Source: Clostridia bacterium
Lineage (GTDB): Bacteria; Bacillota; Clostridia; DUPQ01
Direction of reading: 5' to 3'
Assembly (NCBI GenBank): GCA_028690885.1
Contig: JAQVAJ010000123.1
Span: forward strand, 1-5,523
DNA length: 5,523 bases
Shown here: in pieces, positions 1-5,523 of the stretch
Layout of the letters: every line of letters begins with the position of its first letter
Numbering within the stretch: the first letter of the stretch is position 1
Notes under the pieces: generated by a model
Databases searched by the model: none
The model's input: the letters and a program-made list of their open reading frames with translations, nothing else
Told to the model about the DNA's origin: nothing
Translations under genes and position numbers: made by a program

Positions 1-326
1 TTGCATTATTTCGTTCGAATGCTGAAAAAGGTAATGTTGTTCCAGGTTTAATTATTGCATTATTAGGAGTTGTCGTTAATTCTTTGTTCTGGATTAGATA
101 CAGCAAACTTAACAGGGAGAATCCGGATGCCATTTTATCAGTACAAAGCAAACTGTATTTTGCTAAACTGCTTGTGGATTTATGTGTAACAGTAACTCTT
201 GTAATAATTGTTATAGCTCCAAGCGGGAGTTTAACTTATTACGTTGATTTGATTGGCTCTATTCTTGTTTCTGTATATCTGATTTTGAATGGTATCCTAA
301 CAATACTCGGAAAAATTATAAAATGA
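1..326 (+). CDS. C-terminal part of a CDF-like cation transporter (5' end outside window)
   Basis: The reading frame is open from the window edge (first full codon at base 3) and ends with TGA at 324-326, so only the last 107 residues are seen. They contain three hydrophobic segments: one ending in LLGVVVNSLFWIRY, one around FAKLLVDLCVTVTLVIIVIA, and one around VDLIGSILVSVYLILNGI. This order resembles the last three membrane helices of cation diffusion facilitators, which export divalent metals such as zinc or manganese in exchange for protons. The D-L-I-G-S helix is the best match to the family. There is no C-terminal cytoplasmic metal-binding domain; the protein stops shortly after the last helix. 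In the helix that normally carries HxxxD the visible pattern is KxxxD, so one canonical metal ligand seems to be replaced by lysine. The family call is from pattern memory and rests on a partial protein. The following gene starts 164 bp downstream and is probably a separate unit. Confidence 0.65.
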   Translation, partial: ALFRSNAEKGNVVPGLIIALLGVVVNSLFWIRYSKLNRENPDAILSVQSKLYFAKLLVDLCVTVTLVIIVIAPSGSLTYYVDLIGSILVSVYLILNGILTILGKIIK

Positions 327-331
327 ATGAT

Positions 332-356
332 TCTTTTACAGTTTTCATGTAAAAGA
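332..356. repeat. 9-bp inverted repeat after the transporter gene, possible weak terminator
   Basis: TCTTTTACA at 332-340 pairs perfectly with TGTAAAAGA at 348-356 around a 7-base loop. It begins 5 bases after the stop codon of the transporter gene, where a terminator is expected. The stem is AT-rich and no run of T follows it on the + strand, so it is at best a weak intrinsic terminator. Confidence 0.35.
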
Positions 357-490
357 CAGCAAAAAATACAACATGCATTAATAATTAAATAGCTAAACTA
401 ATATCTTTTCACAGATACTAAAATAGTTTATTTATGGTATAGTTAATTTATATATGTTAACTCATTATTACTTTTGGAGGGGGTATAATA

Positions 491-1663
491 ATGTTAAATG
501 ACGGCACAATATTAAGACTTTTTGTATCTCAAGCATTTACTGTGTTATATATATTAATTATGCTGCCTTTAAAGAAACCTAAACGCAGAAGCTTAATATT
601 TGCTATTTTGGGATCGATTATTATTACAGGCATAAATGCAGTACTAATCCAATTTATTGGTATTTCGTTTTATATTCGATTCTATTTTCTAACTCTCACA
701 TTACCATATATCTTATTGGGATTATATTTTTCTGCTTTTAAGGCAGCTAAATTTATCTTTATTATTCTGACAACACAGCTTTTTGGGACTGTTGCGATCA
801 TAAATGGTCTTTTAGCTTCTTATATATTTTATGGAGAAAATAATCCATTGATAGATACTGCTGCTCGCGTTTTGACCTATCTTATCTTTTTACCAGTAGT
901 AATAAAATTAATACGTCCTACTTATTTAAAAATGACTGAAGTGCTAAAAAAAGGATGGTGGATGTTAAATAGCGTACTTATTATGTCATATGCTCTTTCC
1001 TATTTCATTTTGTTTGTTCCCTATGCGGTATTTTATCGACCAGTATACTTTTATCATGCATATATAGGTACAATTCTGTCACTGCTTATATATGCGATAA
1101 TTTTCTATTTATTTCTAGAAATTCAGACTAAAACAAAGGTTGAACGAGATAAACAATTACTATCAACACAAGTTACATCACTTGAAAAAGAAACTGCAGC
1201 AATTTCAACAATTGCTTATAAGGATTCTTTAACGGGTCTTAACAACCGCTATTCTTTGTATAAACAGCTGAATGAATATATTAATAACAAACAAGAATTT
1301 TTGGTTGTTTTCATAGATTTGGACAACCTAAAAATGATTAATGATACTTATGACCATTCAACAGGTGATACATATTTAAAGCAATTTGCTAAAGCTCTTC
1401 AAAACGCTGTTGGCAAGCAAGGTGATGTTTATCGATTTGCAGGAGATGAGTTCATTTGTTTGATTACAAATATATCAGATGGTTTTGATAGTGAAGATTT
1501 CAAAAAATCTGTTTCCAATGAAATGGTAATGGAGAAGCCCTATTATGGAATAAGTTTAGGTTTTGCACACTATCCAAGTGACGGACAGGATGCAGATGAC
1601 TTAATTAAATATGCAGATAGGGAGATGTATCTGGAGAAAAGAGCTAAACGAAAAAATGACTAA
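491..1663 (+). CDS. membrane-bound diguanylate cyclase (7-TM-like sensor, AGDEF domain)
   Basis: This 390-residue protein is predicted to make c-di-GMP from two GTP at the inner face of the membrane. Residues about 8-211 hold roughly seven hydrophobic helices with short loops, an input module I cannot assign to a named sensor family. Residues about 212-240 are polar and look like a short coiled-coil linker. The GGDEF domain follows at about 241-388, opening with DSLTGLNNR at 245. By alignment with known cyclases the metal and substrate residues are D276 (in DLDNLKMIND), N284 and D293. The signature is AGDEF at 317-321, with alanine for the first glycine; AGDEF variants are known to be active in some proteins. 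The loop usually YGH..GD reads YDHSTGD. The RxxD inhibitory site is missing (GKQGD), so product inhibition there is unlikely. The start is supported by GGAGGGGG at 477-484 just upstream. No clear c-di-GMP riboswitch and no convincing promoter were found upstream. Confidence 0.9.
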   Translation: MLNDGTILRLFVSQAFTVLYILIMLPLKKPKRRSLIFAILGSIIITGINAVLIQFIGISFYIRFYFLTLTLPYILLGLYFSAFKAAKFIFIILTTQLFGTVAIINGLLASYIFYGENNPLIDTAARVLTYLIFLPVVIKLIRPTYLKMTEVLKKGWWMLNSVLIMSYALSYFILFVPYAVFYRPVYFYHAYIGTILSLLIYAIIFYLFLEIQTKTKVERDKQLLSTQVTSLEKETAAISTIAYKDSLTGLNNRYSLYKQLNEYINNKQEFLVVFIDLDNLKMINDTYDHSTGDTYLKQFAKALQNAVGKQGDVYRFAGDEFICLITNISDGFDSEDFKKSVSNEMVMEKPYYGISLGFAHYPSDGQDADDLIKYADREMYLEKRAKRKND

Positions 1664-1688
1664 ATAGTTCAAAGTATAAGTTTTTTGT

Positions 1689-1715
1689 TATTACAGAATA
1701 AAATAATTTGTAATA
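1689..1715. repeat. short inverted repeat upstream of the VOC gene
   Basis: TATTACA at 1689-1695 pairs with TGTAATA at 1709-1715; the stem can extend by a G-T and an A-T pair, leaving a loop of about 9 bases. It lies in the 84-bp gap between the diguanylate cyclase and VOC genes and overlaps possible promoter elements (TTATTA at 1688-1693, 17 bases, TAATAT at 1711-1716). It could be an operator for the VOC gene, but it is pure AT-rich sequence and could easily arise by chance. Confidence 0.2.
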
Positions 1716-1747
1716 TAAGCATATACAATTGAGTAAGGAGACCAACT

Positions 1748-2134
1748 ATGAAAAGATCACTAATGCAGGTATATGTTAACAGCAGTGACAAAGCAGTTGT
1801 CTTTTATCAAAAGGCCTTTGATGCAACGCTTCTATGCGCATATTCTTATGACGATGGTACATATATGCATTCCGAACTGGATATTGAAGGACAGGTTCTG
1901 GCGGTTTCAGAACGAAATGATGAAAACTCACAGAACAGTAAAGAAGCAATAACTGGTAACACCATGCAGTTTTGTTTACATTACGGACAAGGTAATGAGG
2001 ATAAAGTCAGAAGAGCATATGAAGTGTTGAAAGATGATGCACAAATTATTTATCCGTTATCAGAGTGTGAGTATAGTCCATTAATGACCGATCTTATTGA
2101 CAAGTACGGCGTCAGATGGTGTATTTTTATATAA
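1748..2134 (+). CDS. VOC-family (glyoxalase/PhnB-like) protein
   Basis: This 128-residue soluble protein looks like a PhnB-type member of the vicinal oxygen chelate superfamily, which also contains glyoxalases, dioxygenases and bleomycin- or fosfomycin-resistance proteins. The N-terminal strand MQVYVNSSDKAVVFYQKAFD is the typical first beta strand and helix (partner shape, residues 6-25). YMHSELDIEGQVLAVSE follows, with H41 at the place of a possible metal ligand. The C-terminal half ends in SPLMTDLIDKYGVRWCIF, matching the usual DxFGxxW close of PhnB-like proteins. Length is slightly short of the usual 135-150 residues but both beta-alpha-beta-beta-beta modules seem present. The start is set by AAGGAG at 1735-1740, seven bases before ATG. 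Substrate cannot be inferred, and many members of this group have no known activity. The gene lies 84 bp after the cyclase and could be co-transcribed with it, but nothing shows a functional link. Confidence 0.85.
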   Translation: MKRSLMQVYVNSSDKAVVFYQKAFDATLLCAYSYDDGTYMHSELDIEGQVLAVSERNDENSQNSKEAITGNTMQFCLHYGQGNEDKVRRAYEVLKDDAQIIYPLSECEYSPLMTDLIDKYGVRWCIFI

Positions 2135-2151
2135 CATTATAATTAATGTGA

Positions 2152-2274
2152 CAAATAAAAGATACTATCTCGGAAGTAAAGATATTTAAAGTAAGATCTG
2201 GTAAAACAGAGCAGTTTGAATCTCTTATACAAAGTATTGTAATCAGTCAGCTTCAAAAAGTTAGGTTGTATTAA
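2152..2274 (+). other. unassigned 40-codon open fragment, possibly a gene remnant
   Basis: Between a TGA at 2149-2151 and a TAA at 2272-2274 this frame is open and reads like real protein (SEVKIFKVRSGKTEQFESL in the middle), but it has no ATG and no ribosome binding site. The KVRSGKTEQFESL stretch recalls the start of antibiotic-biosynthesis-monooxygenase-like folds, though too little is left for a family call. It may be the N-terminal part of the decayed GGDEF gene just downstream, or a remnant of another gene. Confidence 0.25.
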
Positions 2275-2662
2275 GATAAAAGTCTTAAGAACTGACCAGG
2301 ATTGTTAAATGGGTAAAATATTTTTATTACTGGGAGTTTGATTGTTTGGGAAATTATGGGAAAGCAATAAATGGTCATTTCATAATTATCTAAAAAGAAA
2401 TACAGAAACTGCTTATTGCATCTTTTGATATCAATTGCGGATTTAATATTTACGAAAAGAAACTGAGAAATATGATTTTCCAACAATAGGAAGAGTTACT
2501 TTTTCAGCAGGTATTTATTGTTTTTCTGGAAAAGAAGATTTGAAAGTTTTGATAGATAAAGCAGATACTGCATTGTATTTTTCTAAGAAAAATGGGAGAA
2601 ACAAAATTACTGCATATAGCCCAGAAATGGCTGAAATAGATAAAACAGATATTGTTGATTGA
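2273..2662 (+). pseudogene. decayed GGDEF-domain (diguanylate cyclase) gene
   Basis: Pieces of a GGDEF domain lie in order but in different frames. Around 2273-2320 overlapping frames give VLRTD, ELTRIV and PGLLNG, corresponding to the opening DxLTGLxNRR. Frame 3 then gives FDCLGNYGKAINGHF, matching the DxDxFKxINDxYGxxxGD segment, followed by an in-frame TAA at 2391-2393. KEIQKLLIASFDINCGF follows, the segment that normally leads into R-x-G-G-D/E-E-F. The signature itself is missing. Frame 2 resumes at 2447 with LRKETEKYDFPTIGRV, then TFSAGIYCFSG (the TxSxGI strand) and LIDKADTALYFSKKNGRN, the usual ADxALYxAKxxGRN C-terminal helix, ending at TGA 2660-2662. Compared with a normal domain about 20 residues are lost in the first half and about 30 around the signature, so it cannot encode an active cyclase. 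Its C-terminal half is unlike that of the intact cyclase at 491-1663, so it is not a recent duplicate. The 5' limit is uncertain. Confidence 0.8.
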
Positions 2663-2670
2663 ATGAAATA

Positions 2671-3057
2671 TTAAGGTATTTTATTAAAATGCACATATCC
2701 TGCAGCATTTGAACCAATAACTTCAAAATGGTATTTGCCTGATTTGCTTATCTCAAGAATCAAATCTCCATTTTTCACATCATTTCCTTGGTAAATTATA
2801 CTGTTATCTTCAAATCTGACATATATATCGACACTTCCTTCTGTTATTTCAAATGATGTTTTTACTTTATCTGCTTTATCTAAAGTCATCCAGCTTTCAT
2901 ATGTAGTGTTTAAAAGTTTGAAGTCTAGTTCAAATTTCTTTCCAATTGAAACGCAAGTTCCGGAAAATGTAATCATATTTTCACAGCTTGATAAAAATAA
3001 CATACAAAGAATAATTATAATTATTAATATATTTAGCTTTATCCCTTTTTTACTCAT
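2671..3057 (-). CDS. small predicted lipoprotein of unknown function
   Basis: The 128-residue product begins MSKKGIKLN followed by a hydrophobic stretch (residues 10-22) and a lipobox L22-S-S-C25, so it should be exported, lipidated on C25 and held on the outer face of the membrane. The mature part of about 104 residues is rich in alternating hydrophobic and polar residues with glycine turns (for example VDIYVRFEDNSIIYQG, DLILEISKSGKYHFEV, AAGYVHFNKIP), which suggests a small all-beta sandwich. I recognise no catalytic motif and no named family with confidence. The start has GGAAGG and a closer AGGA upstream on the minus strand. The gene converges on the GGDEF pseudogene, ending only 8 bp from it, and diverges from the protease gene at 3254. 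I found no convincing promoter of its own. The MerR-type promoter in the shared intergenic region points the other way. Confidence 0.85.
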   Translation of the reverse strand: MSKKGIKLNILIIIIILCMLFLSSCENMITFSGTCVSIGKKFELDFKLLNTTYESWMTLDKADKVKTSFEITEGSVDIYVRFEDNSIIYQGNDVKNGDLILEISKSGKYHFEVIGSNAAGYVHFNKIP

Positions 3058-3156
3058 TTATCCTGAATTCCTTCCATATTTAGCAGTTAATTAAAAGTTT
3101 AATACTTATAGTCGTAAATTTCTACTATTTATCGTGTATTAGCAAATAAATTAATT

Positions 3157-3180
3157 TGTTGTTTTATTAGTTAAACAACA
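3157..3180. repeat. 8-bp perfect inverted repeat in the divergent intergenic region
   Basis: TGTTGTTT at 3157-3164 pairs with AAACAACA at 3173-3180 across an 8-base gap. It ends 11 bases before the -35 box of the MerR-type promoter and lies upstream of the lipoprotein gene on the other strand. It could be an extra protein-binding site or a weak hairpin. No T run follows on either strand. Confidence 0.3.
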
Positions 3181-3191
3181 TAAAAATATTA

Positions 3192-3222
3192 TTGACCCTG
3201 CCGTAGCGTAATGATTTATAGT
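3192..3222 (+). promoter_or_regulatory. MerR-family-type promoter/operator (19-bp spacer)
   Basis: TTGACC at 3192-3197 and TATAGT at 3217-3222 are near-consensus sigma-A boxes separated by 19 bases instead of the usual 17. The spacer begins CTGCCGTAGCGTAATG and is much richer in G and C than its surroundings, with an imperfect dyad (CCTGCCG at 3197-3203 against CGTAATG at 3207-3213, four of seven pairs). An over-long spacer occupied by a CGTA-type dyad next to TTGACC is the hallmark of promoters activated by MerR-family regulators, which untwist the DNA to realign the boxes; the form resembles sites of Mta/TipA-like members. The expected transcript starts near 3229, leaving a leader of about 25 bases before the protease gene. 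No MerR gene is in the window. Confidence 0.75.
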
Positions 3223-3253
3223 TATATATATATTTAAGGAAGGAGACTGTTTT

Positions 3254-4117
3254 ATGGATATTTTGGTTCTGGACACATATAGAATATATAAAGAGATGCT
3301 TTTACTTAGCGAGGAACAAAGAGAGGATTTTTTTAATAAGAGTATAGTTGAACCCTTCGATGTGTTATTTAAACTAACATCAATGCCAAGAAAACCTGAA
3401 ATGTTATCTTGTCTGCCTTTATCTGGGCAGGACAGTATTACATTTTTGATATTTGAATGTCTGAAAGAAAATGATATCTGGGAGAAAGCAAAGACTTCTA
3501 TTGAAAAAAGTATTCATTCTTTTGAGAAAAAAGGAATTAAGTTATTTGATAATTTAATTGTTGCTATATTACCAGGAGACAAACAGCTTTTGTCTTTAAG
3601 TGAAGGTTATACCGGAATAGGGTCTATTCCAGGGTACATTATGCTTGTAATAGCGCCAGATGAAAATAATGTGAAAAAATTTCCAGCATGTGTTGCACAT
3701 GAATTTCATCATAATGTCTTGTTCAATAACTTCATATGGGATTATTCGTCTATTTCTTTAAGCCAGTATCTTGCCATTGAAGGGCTTGCTGAGAGTTTTT
3801 CAGAAGATTTGTATGGCAGCGAAACAGTCGGGCCATGGGTAAGTTCTACAATAGGTGAAATGCTTGAAAATGCAAAAAAGATTATTGGGATTAATCTTAA
3901 TGTCAAAGGATTTATGAATGTAAACAGATACATGTACGGAAAGCATCCAATGTTCGCAGGAAGTGAATCGGTTGATTTACCTTACTGTGCGGGATATGCT
4001 GTCGGCTATCATGCGGTTCAAAAATATGTTAAAGATCGAAATACTGATGTTATACAGGCAACAATAGATTTCATAAACAAAATAGATATTGTTAAGGAAT
4101 CGGGATATTTTGAATAA
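3254..4117 (+). CDS. DUF2268-type putative Zn-dependent protease
   Basis: This 287-residue protein carries a zinc-metallopeptidase motif HEFHH at residues 149-153 (in CVAHEFHHNVLF), where H149 and H153 would bind zinc and E150 would be the catalytic base. EGLAESF follows at 176-182, where E176 is the likely third zinc ligand, as in gluzincins. The spacing and the pattern HExxHxxxx...EGLAExF fit the DUF2268 family of predicted zinc proteases, found in many Firmicutes and largely uncharacterised. The C-terminal part (CAGYAVGYHAVQKYVK) is also typical. No signal peptide or membrane helix is seen, so it is probably cytoplasmic. The start has AGGAG at 3241-3245, eight bases before ATG. It is the first gene behind the MerR-type promoter at 3192-3222, so it is probably induced by a ligand sensed by a MerR-family activator. 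It ends 23 bp before the converging acetyltransferase gene, with no clear terminator between them. Peptidase activity is inferred from motif only. Confidence 0.85.
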   Translation: MDILVLDTYRIYKEMLLLSEEQREDFFNKSIVEPFDVLFKLTSMPRKPEMLSCLPLSGQDSITFLIFECLKENDIWEKAKTSIEKSIHSFEKKGIKLFDNLIVAILPGDKQLLSLSEGYTGIGSIPGYIMLVIAPDENNVKKFPACVAHEFHHNVLFNNFIWDYSSISLSQYLAIEGLAESFSEDLYGSETVGPWVSSTIGEMLENAKKIIGINLNVKGFMNVNRYMYGKHPMFAGSESVDLPYCAGYAVGYHAVQKYVKDRNTDVIQATIDFINKIDIVKESGYFE

Positions 4118-4140
4118 ATTCAACAGTTATTAATTCGAAT

Positions 4141-4629
4141 TTACCAAACTTTTTTGCTTCGTCTTTCCATGATAACGGTATCTGTCCATATACCATCCGC
4201 ATCTTTTGCTATTTTTTCTCTTATACCTACTGTTCTGAATCCGCACTTGGTATGAAAATAGATGCTTGGCTGATTTGATGCGATTATAGATGAATACAGA
4301 GTCCAGATACCAAATTGTTCAGATAATTCAATTAACTTTTGCATCAGGCTGTATCCTATCTGCTTTCTTATAGACTGTTTATCAACATAAACACTGACTT
4401 CAGCAACTCCTTTATATACCAGTCTTGAACTTGTGGGACTTAAAGCTATCCAGCCGTTTACATTGCCTTCTTGGTCAGTTGAAACTAGTCTGCACTCTTT
4501 TAAATGAGTTGCATCCCATTGCTTGTATTCAGGAAGCATTGTTTCAAATGTAGCATTTTTTGCTTCTATGCCTTGCTGATATATTCTGCTTACATCATTC
4601 CAGTCTTCATTTTTCATTTCTCTAATCAT
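4141..4629 (-). CDS. GNAT-family N-acetyltransferase, phosphinothricin-acetyltransferase-like
   Basis: This 162-residue protein should transfer an acetyl group from acetyl-CoA to an amine. The N-terminal part MIREMKNEDWNDVSRIYQQGI and the segment N25-ATFET-30 with a following P-x-x-x-x-W are typical of the phosphinothricin/methionine-sulfoximine acetyltransferase group. GWIALSP and VAEVSVYVD are the central strands, and SNQPSIYFHTKCGF (118-131) is the usual C-terminal motif B. The acetyl-CoA loop, normally R/Q-x-x-G-x-G/A, reads I87-R-K-Q-I-G92: one of the two conserved glycines is glutamine, so cofactor binding may be altered. The true substrate is unknown; relatives act on amino-acid analogues. 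The start is supported by AGGTGA seven bases upstream on the minus strand. Confidence 0.85.
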   Translation of the reverse strand: MIREMKNEDWNDVSRIYQQGIEAKNATFETMLPEYKQWDATHLKECRLVSTDQEGNVNGWIALSPTSSRLVYKGVAEVSVYVDKQSIRKQIGYSLMQKLIELSEQFGIWTLYSSIIASNQPSIYFHTKCGFRTVGIREKIAKDADGIWTDTVIMERRSKKVW

Positions 4630-4671
4630 ATCGCTATCACCTATCCTGCTTAAGCATAAATTCTAATCGGA

Positions 4672-4677
4672 ATTATA
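4672..4677 (-). promoter_or_regulatory. likely -10 box for the acetyltransferase gene
   Basis: On the minus strand a perfect TATAAT lies 42 bases before the ATG, giving a leader of roughly 36 bases. The -35 position (TTTTTA at 4695-4700, 17 bases away) matches the consensus poorly, so the promoter is probably modest or needs help. Confidence 0.45.
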
Positions 4678-4789
4678 CATCAAAAGAAAGATTTTAAAAA
4701 TACAAAGTAATTAAAAAATGGAATGTCAGGAAGATATATTGATGAATATGTAACTTACCTCGATTTTCTGCAACATACCTCTAAAAGCG

Positions 4790-4818
4790 TTGTCATATAT
4801 ATCTGTACTAGCTATACT
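4790..4818 (+). promoter_or_regulatory. sigma-A type promoter for the hydrolase gene
   Basis: TTGTCA at 4790-4795 and TATACT at 4813-4818 each match the consensus in five of six positions and are separated by exactly 17 bases. Transcription would start near 4825, about 28 bases before the hydrolase ATG. This is the best housekeeping promoter in the window and suggests the hydrolase is transcribed on its own. Confidence 0.65.
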
Positions 4819-4852
4819 TGCCAAGACAAAAGTCAGAAAGGAATTAAAAAAT

Positions 4853-5523
4853 ATGCTTGGAATTATTACACTAATCGTTGCGCTTAGCGCACAAATCGCT
4901 CTATTGGTTTATCAGATGATTACAAAGAATCATCAGCAAAAGGTAAAAAATATAATGAGGCTTACAACATTTGGCTTATTCACACTGCTCTTATCAGTTA
5001 ATGTTTACTGGTGGGGATTTCGCTGGACAGGGTTATTTATACTTCTTTTAGTTCTTGCTTTAATAAGTATAATATCTCTTATTAGGAAAAAGCAGACTGT
5101 TAGGGAGTTCAAACCTGCAAAAGCAATACTGATTTGTATAAATATCTGCATATTGCTTACCTTTTCAATACTGCCTGGAATAATATTTCCTCAGTTTAAC
5201 CCAATTGAAGTAACTGGAGAATATGATGTTCAGACAGCTAGTGTTACTTTAACGGATGAAGATAGAACAGAATCATATTCAGAAGAATCAGAAAAAAGAA
5301 AAATTACAATACAGTTTTGGTATCCAAACCTTAAGGATAATGATGAAAAGCTGCCTTTAATAATATTCTCGCATGGTTCATTTGGATATCGGGGCAGCAA
5401 TCTGTCAACATTTTTAGAACTTGCAAGCAATGGATATGTTGTCTGCAGTATAGATCACAGTTATCATGCATTCTTTGCAAAACATATGGATAAAACAATG
5501 ACAATTGTTGATGTGAATTTTTT
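4853..5523 (+). CDS. membrane-anchored alpha/beta hydrolase, PAF-acetylhydrolase-like (3' end outside window)
   Basis: The frame is open to the window edge (223 full codons). About four hydrophobic helices come first, near residues 1-21, 35-54, 57-76 and 88-112. The catalytic part then begins with the segment GEYDVQTASVTLTDEDR, followed after a Glu/Ser-rich stretch by ITIQFWYPN, which matches the opening of platelet-activating-factor acetylhydrolase and dienelactone-hydrolase-like proteins (tGpY-V-G...WYP). LPLIIFSHGSFGYRGSN follows, with HGSFG at 174-178 as the oxyanion-hole loop. The nucleophile serine, acid and histidine lie beyond the window. It is probably an esterase or lipase attached to the membrane; substrate unknown. 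The start ATG at 4853 is backed by AAGGA at 4838-4842, ten bases upstream, and by the promoter at 4790-4818. The same frame is open back to a stop at 4751, but no better start is seen there. Confidence 0.8.
   Translation, partial: MLGIITLIVALSAQIALLVYQMITKNHQQKVKNIMRLTTFGLFTLLLSVNVYWWGFRWTGLFILLLVLALISIISLIRKKQTVREFKPAKAILICINICILLTFSILPGIIFPQFNPIEVTGEYDVQTASVTLTDEDRTESYSEESEKRKITIQFWYPNLKDNDEKLPLIIFSHGSFGYRGSNLSTFLELASNGYVVCSIDHSYHAFFAKHMDKTMTIVDVNF

Noticed and set aside
357..490. possible c-di-GMP riboswitch or clear promoter before the diguanylate cyclase
   Set aside because: No conserved riboswitch core was found; TATAGT at 438-443 has no acceptable -35 partner, so no promoter is called.
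2271..2486. 71-codon open frame on the minus strand
   Set aside because: It lies opposite the GGDEF relic, has no recognisable family, and its openness is explained by AT-rich sequence; the plus-strand GGDEF similarity is far stronger.
2906..3094. 62-codon plus-strand open frame opposite the lipoprotein gene
   Set aside because: It is antisense to a gene with a clear lipobox and signal peptide, so it is a shadow.
3742..3933. 63-codon minus-strand open frame inside the protease gene
   Set aside because: It is antisense to the zinc-binding region of the DUF2268 protein and shows no family pattern.
4723..4887. 54-codon plus-strand open frame starting ATG at 4723
   Set aside because: It lacks a ribosome binding site, overlaps the promoter and the start of the hydrolase gene in another frame, and has no protein-like pattern that I recognise.
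5230..5430. 66-codon minus-strand open frame inside the hydrolase gene
   Set aside because: It is antisense to the conserved HGSFG region and is a shadow.
1..5523. CRISPR array, insertion sequence or attachment site
   Set aside because: No regularly spaced repeats, transposase fragments or terminal repeats were seen on reading the window.

Overview
The window is AT-rich and fairly densely packed. Strong purine-rich ribosome binding sites (AGGAG type), ATG starts, a Gram-positive style lipoprotein and the gene families present suggest a low-GC Firmicute, probably a member of the Clostridia. No rRNA, tRNA, mobile element or CRISPR array was recognised, and the species cannot be named from this sequence alone.

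Layout: (1) the 3' end of a cation-diffusion-facilitator-like membrane transporter (1-326, +); (2) a complete diguanylate cyclase with about seven membrane helices and an AGDEF signature (491-1663, +); (3) a small VOC/PhnB-like protein (1748-2134, +); (4) about 530 bp without an intact gene, holding the decayed remains of a second, unrelated GGDEF gene (about 2273-2662, +) and an unassigned 40-codon open fragment (2152-2274); (5) a small lipoprotein of unknown function (2671-3057, -); (6) a 196-bp divergent intergenic region with a textbook MerR-family promoter (TTGACC, 19-bp spacer, TATAGT); (7) a DUF2268-type putative zinc protease directly downstream of it (3254-4117, +); (8) a convergent GNAT acetyltransferase of the phosphinothricin-acetyltransferase-like group (4141-4629, -); (9) a good sigma-A type promoter followed by the 5' part of a membrane-anchored alpha/beta hydrolase of the PAF-acetylhydrolase-like group, cut by the window end (4853-5523, +).

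The genes do not form one pathway. They look like single-gene transcription units of signalling, stress and accessory type. The two observations most worth following are the MerR-type promoter in front of a putative metalloprotease with no MerR gene in the window, and the decayed GGDEF gene one gene away from an intact diguanylate cyclase, which points to turnover of c-di-GMP genes at this locus. I see no clear new multi-gene system here.
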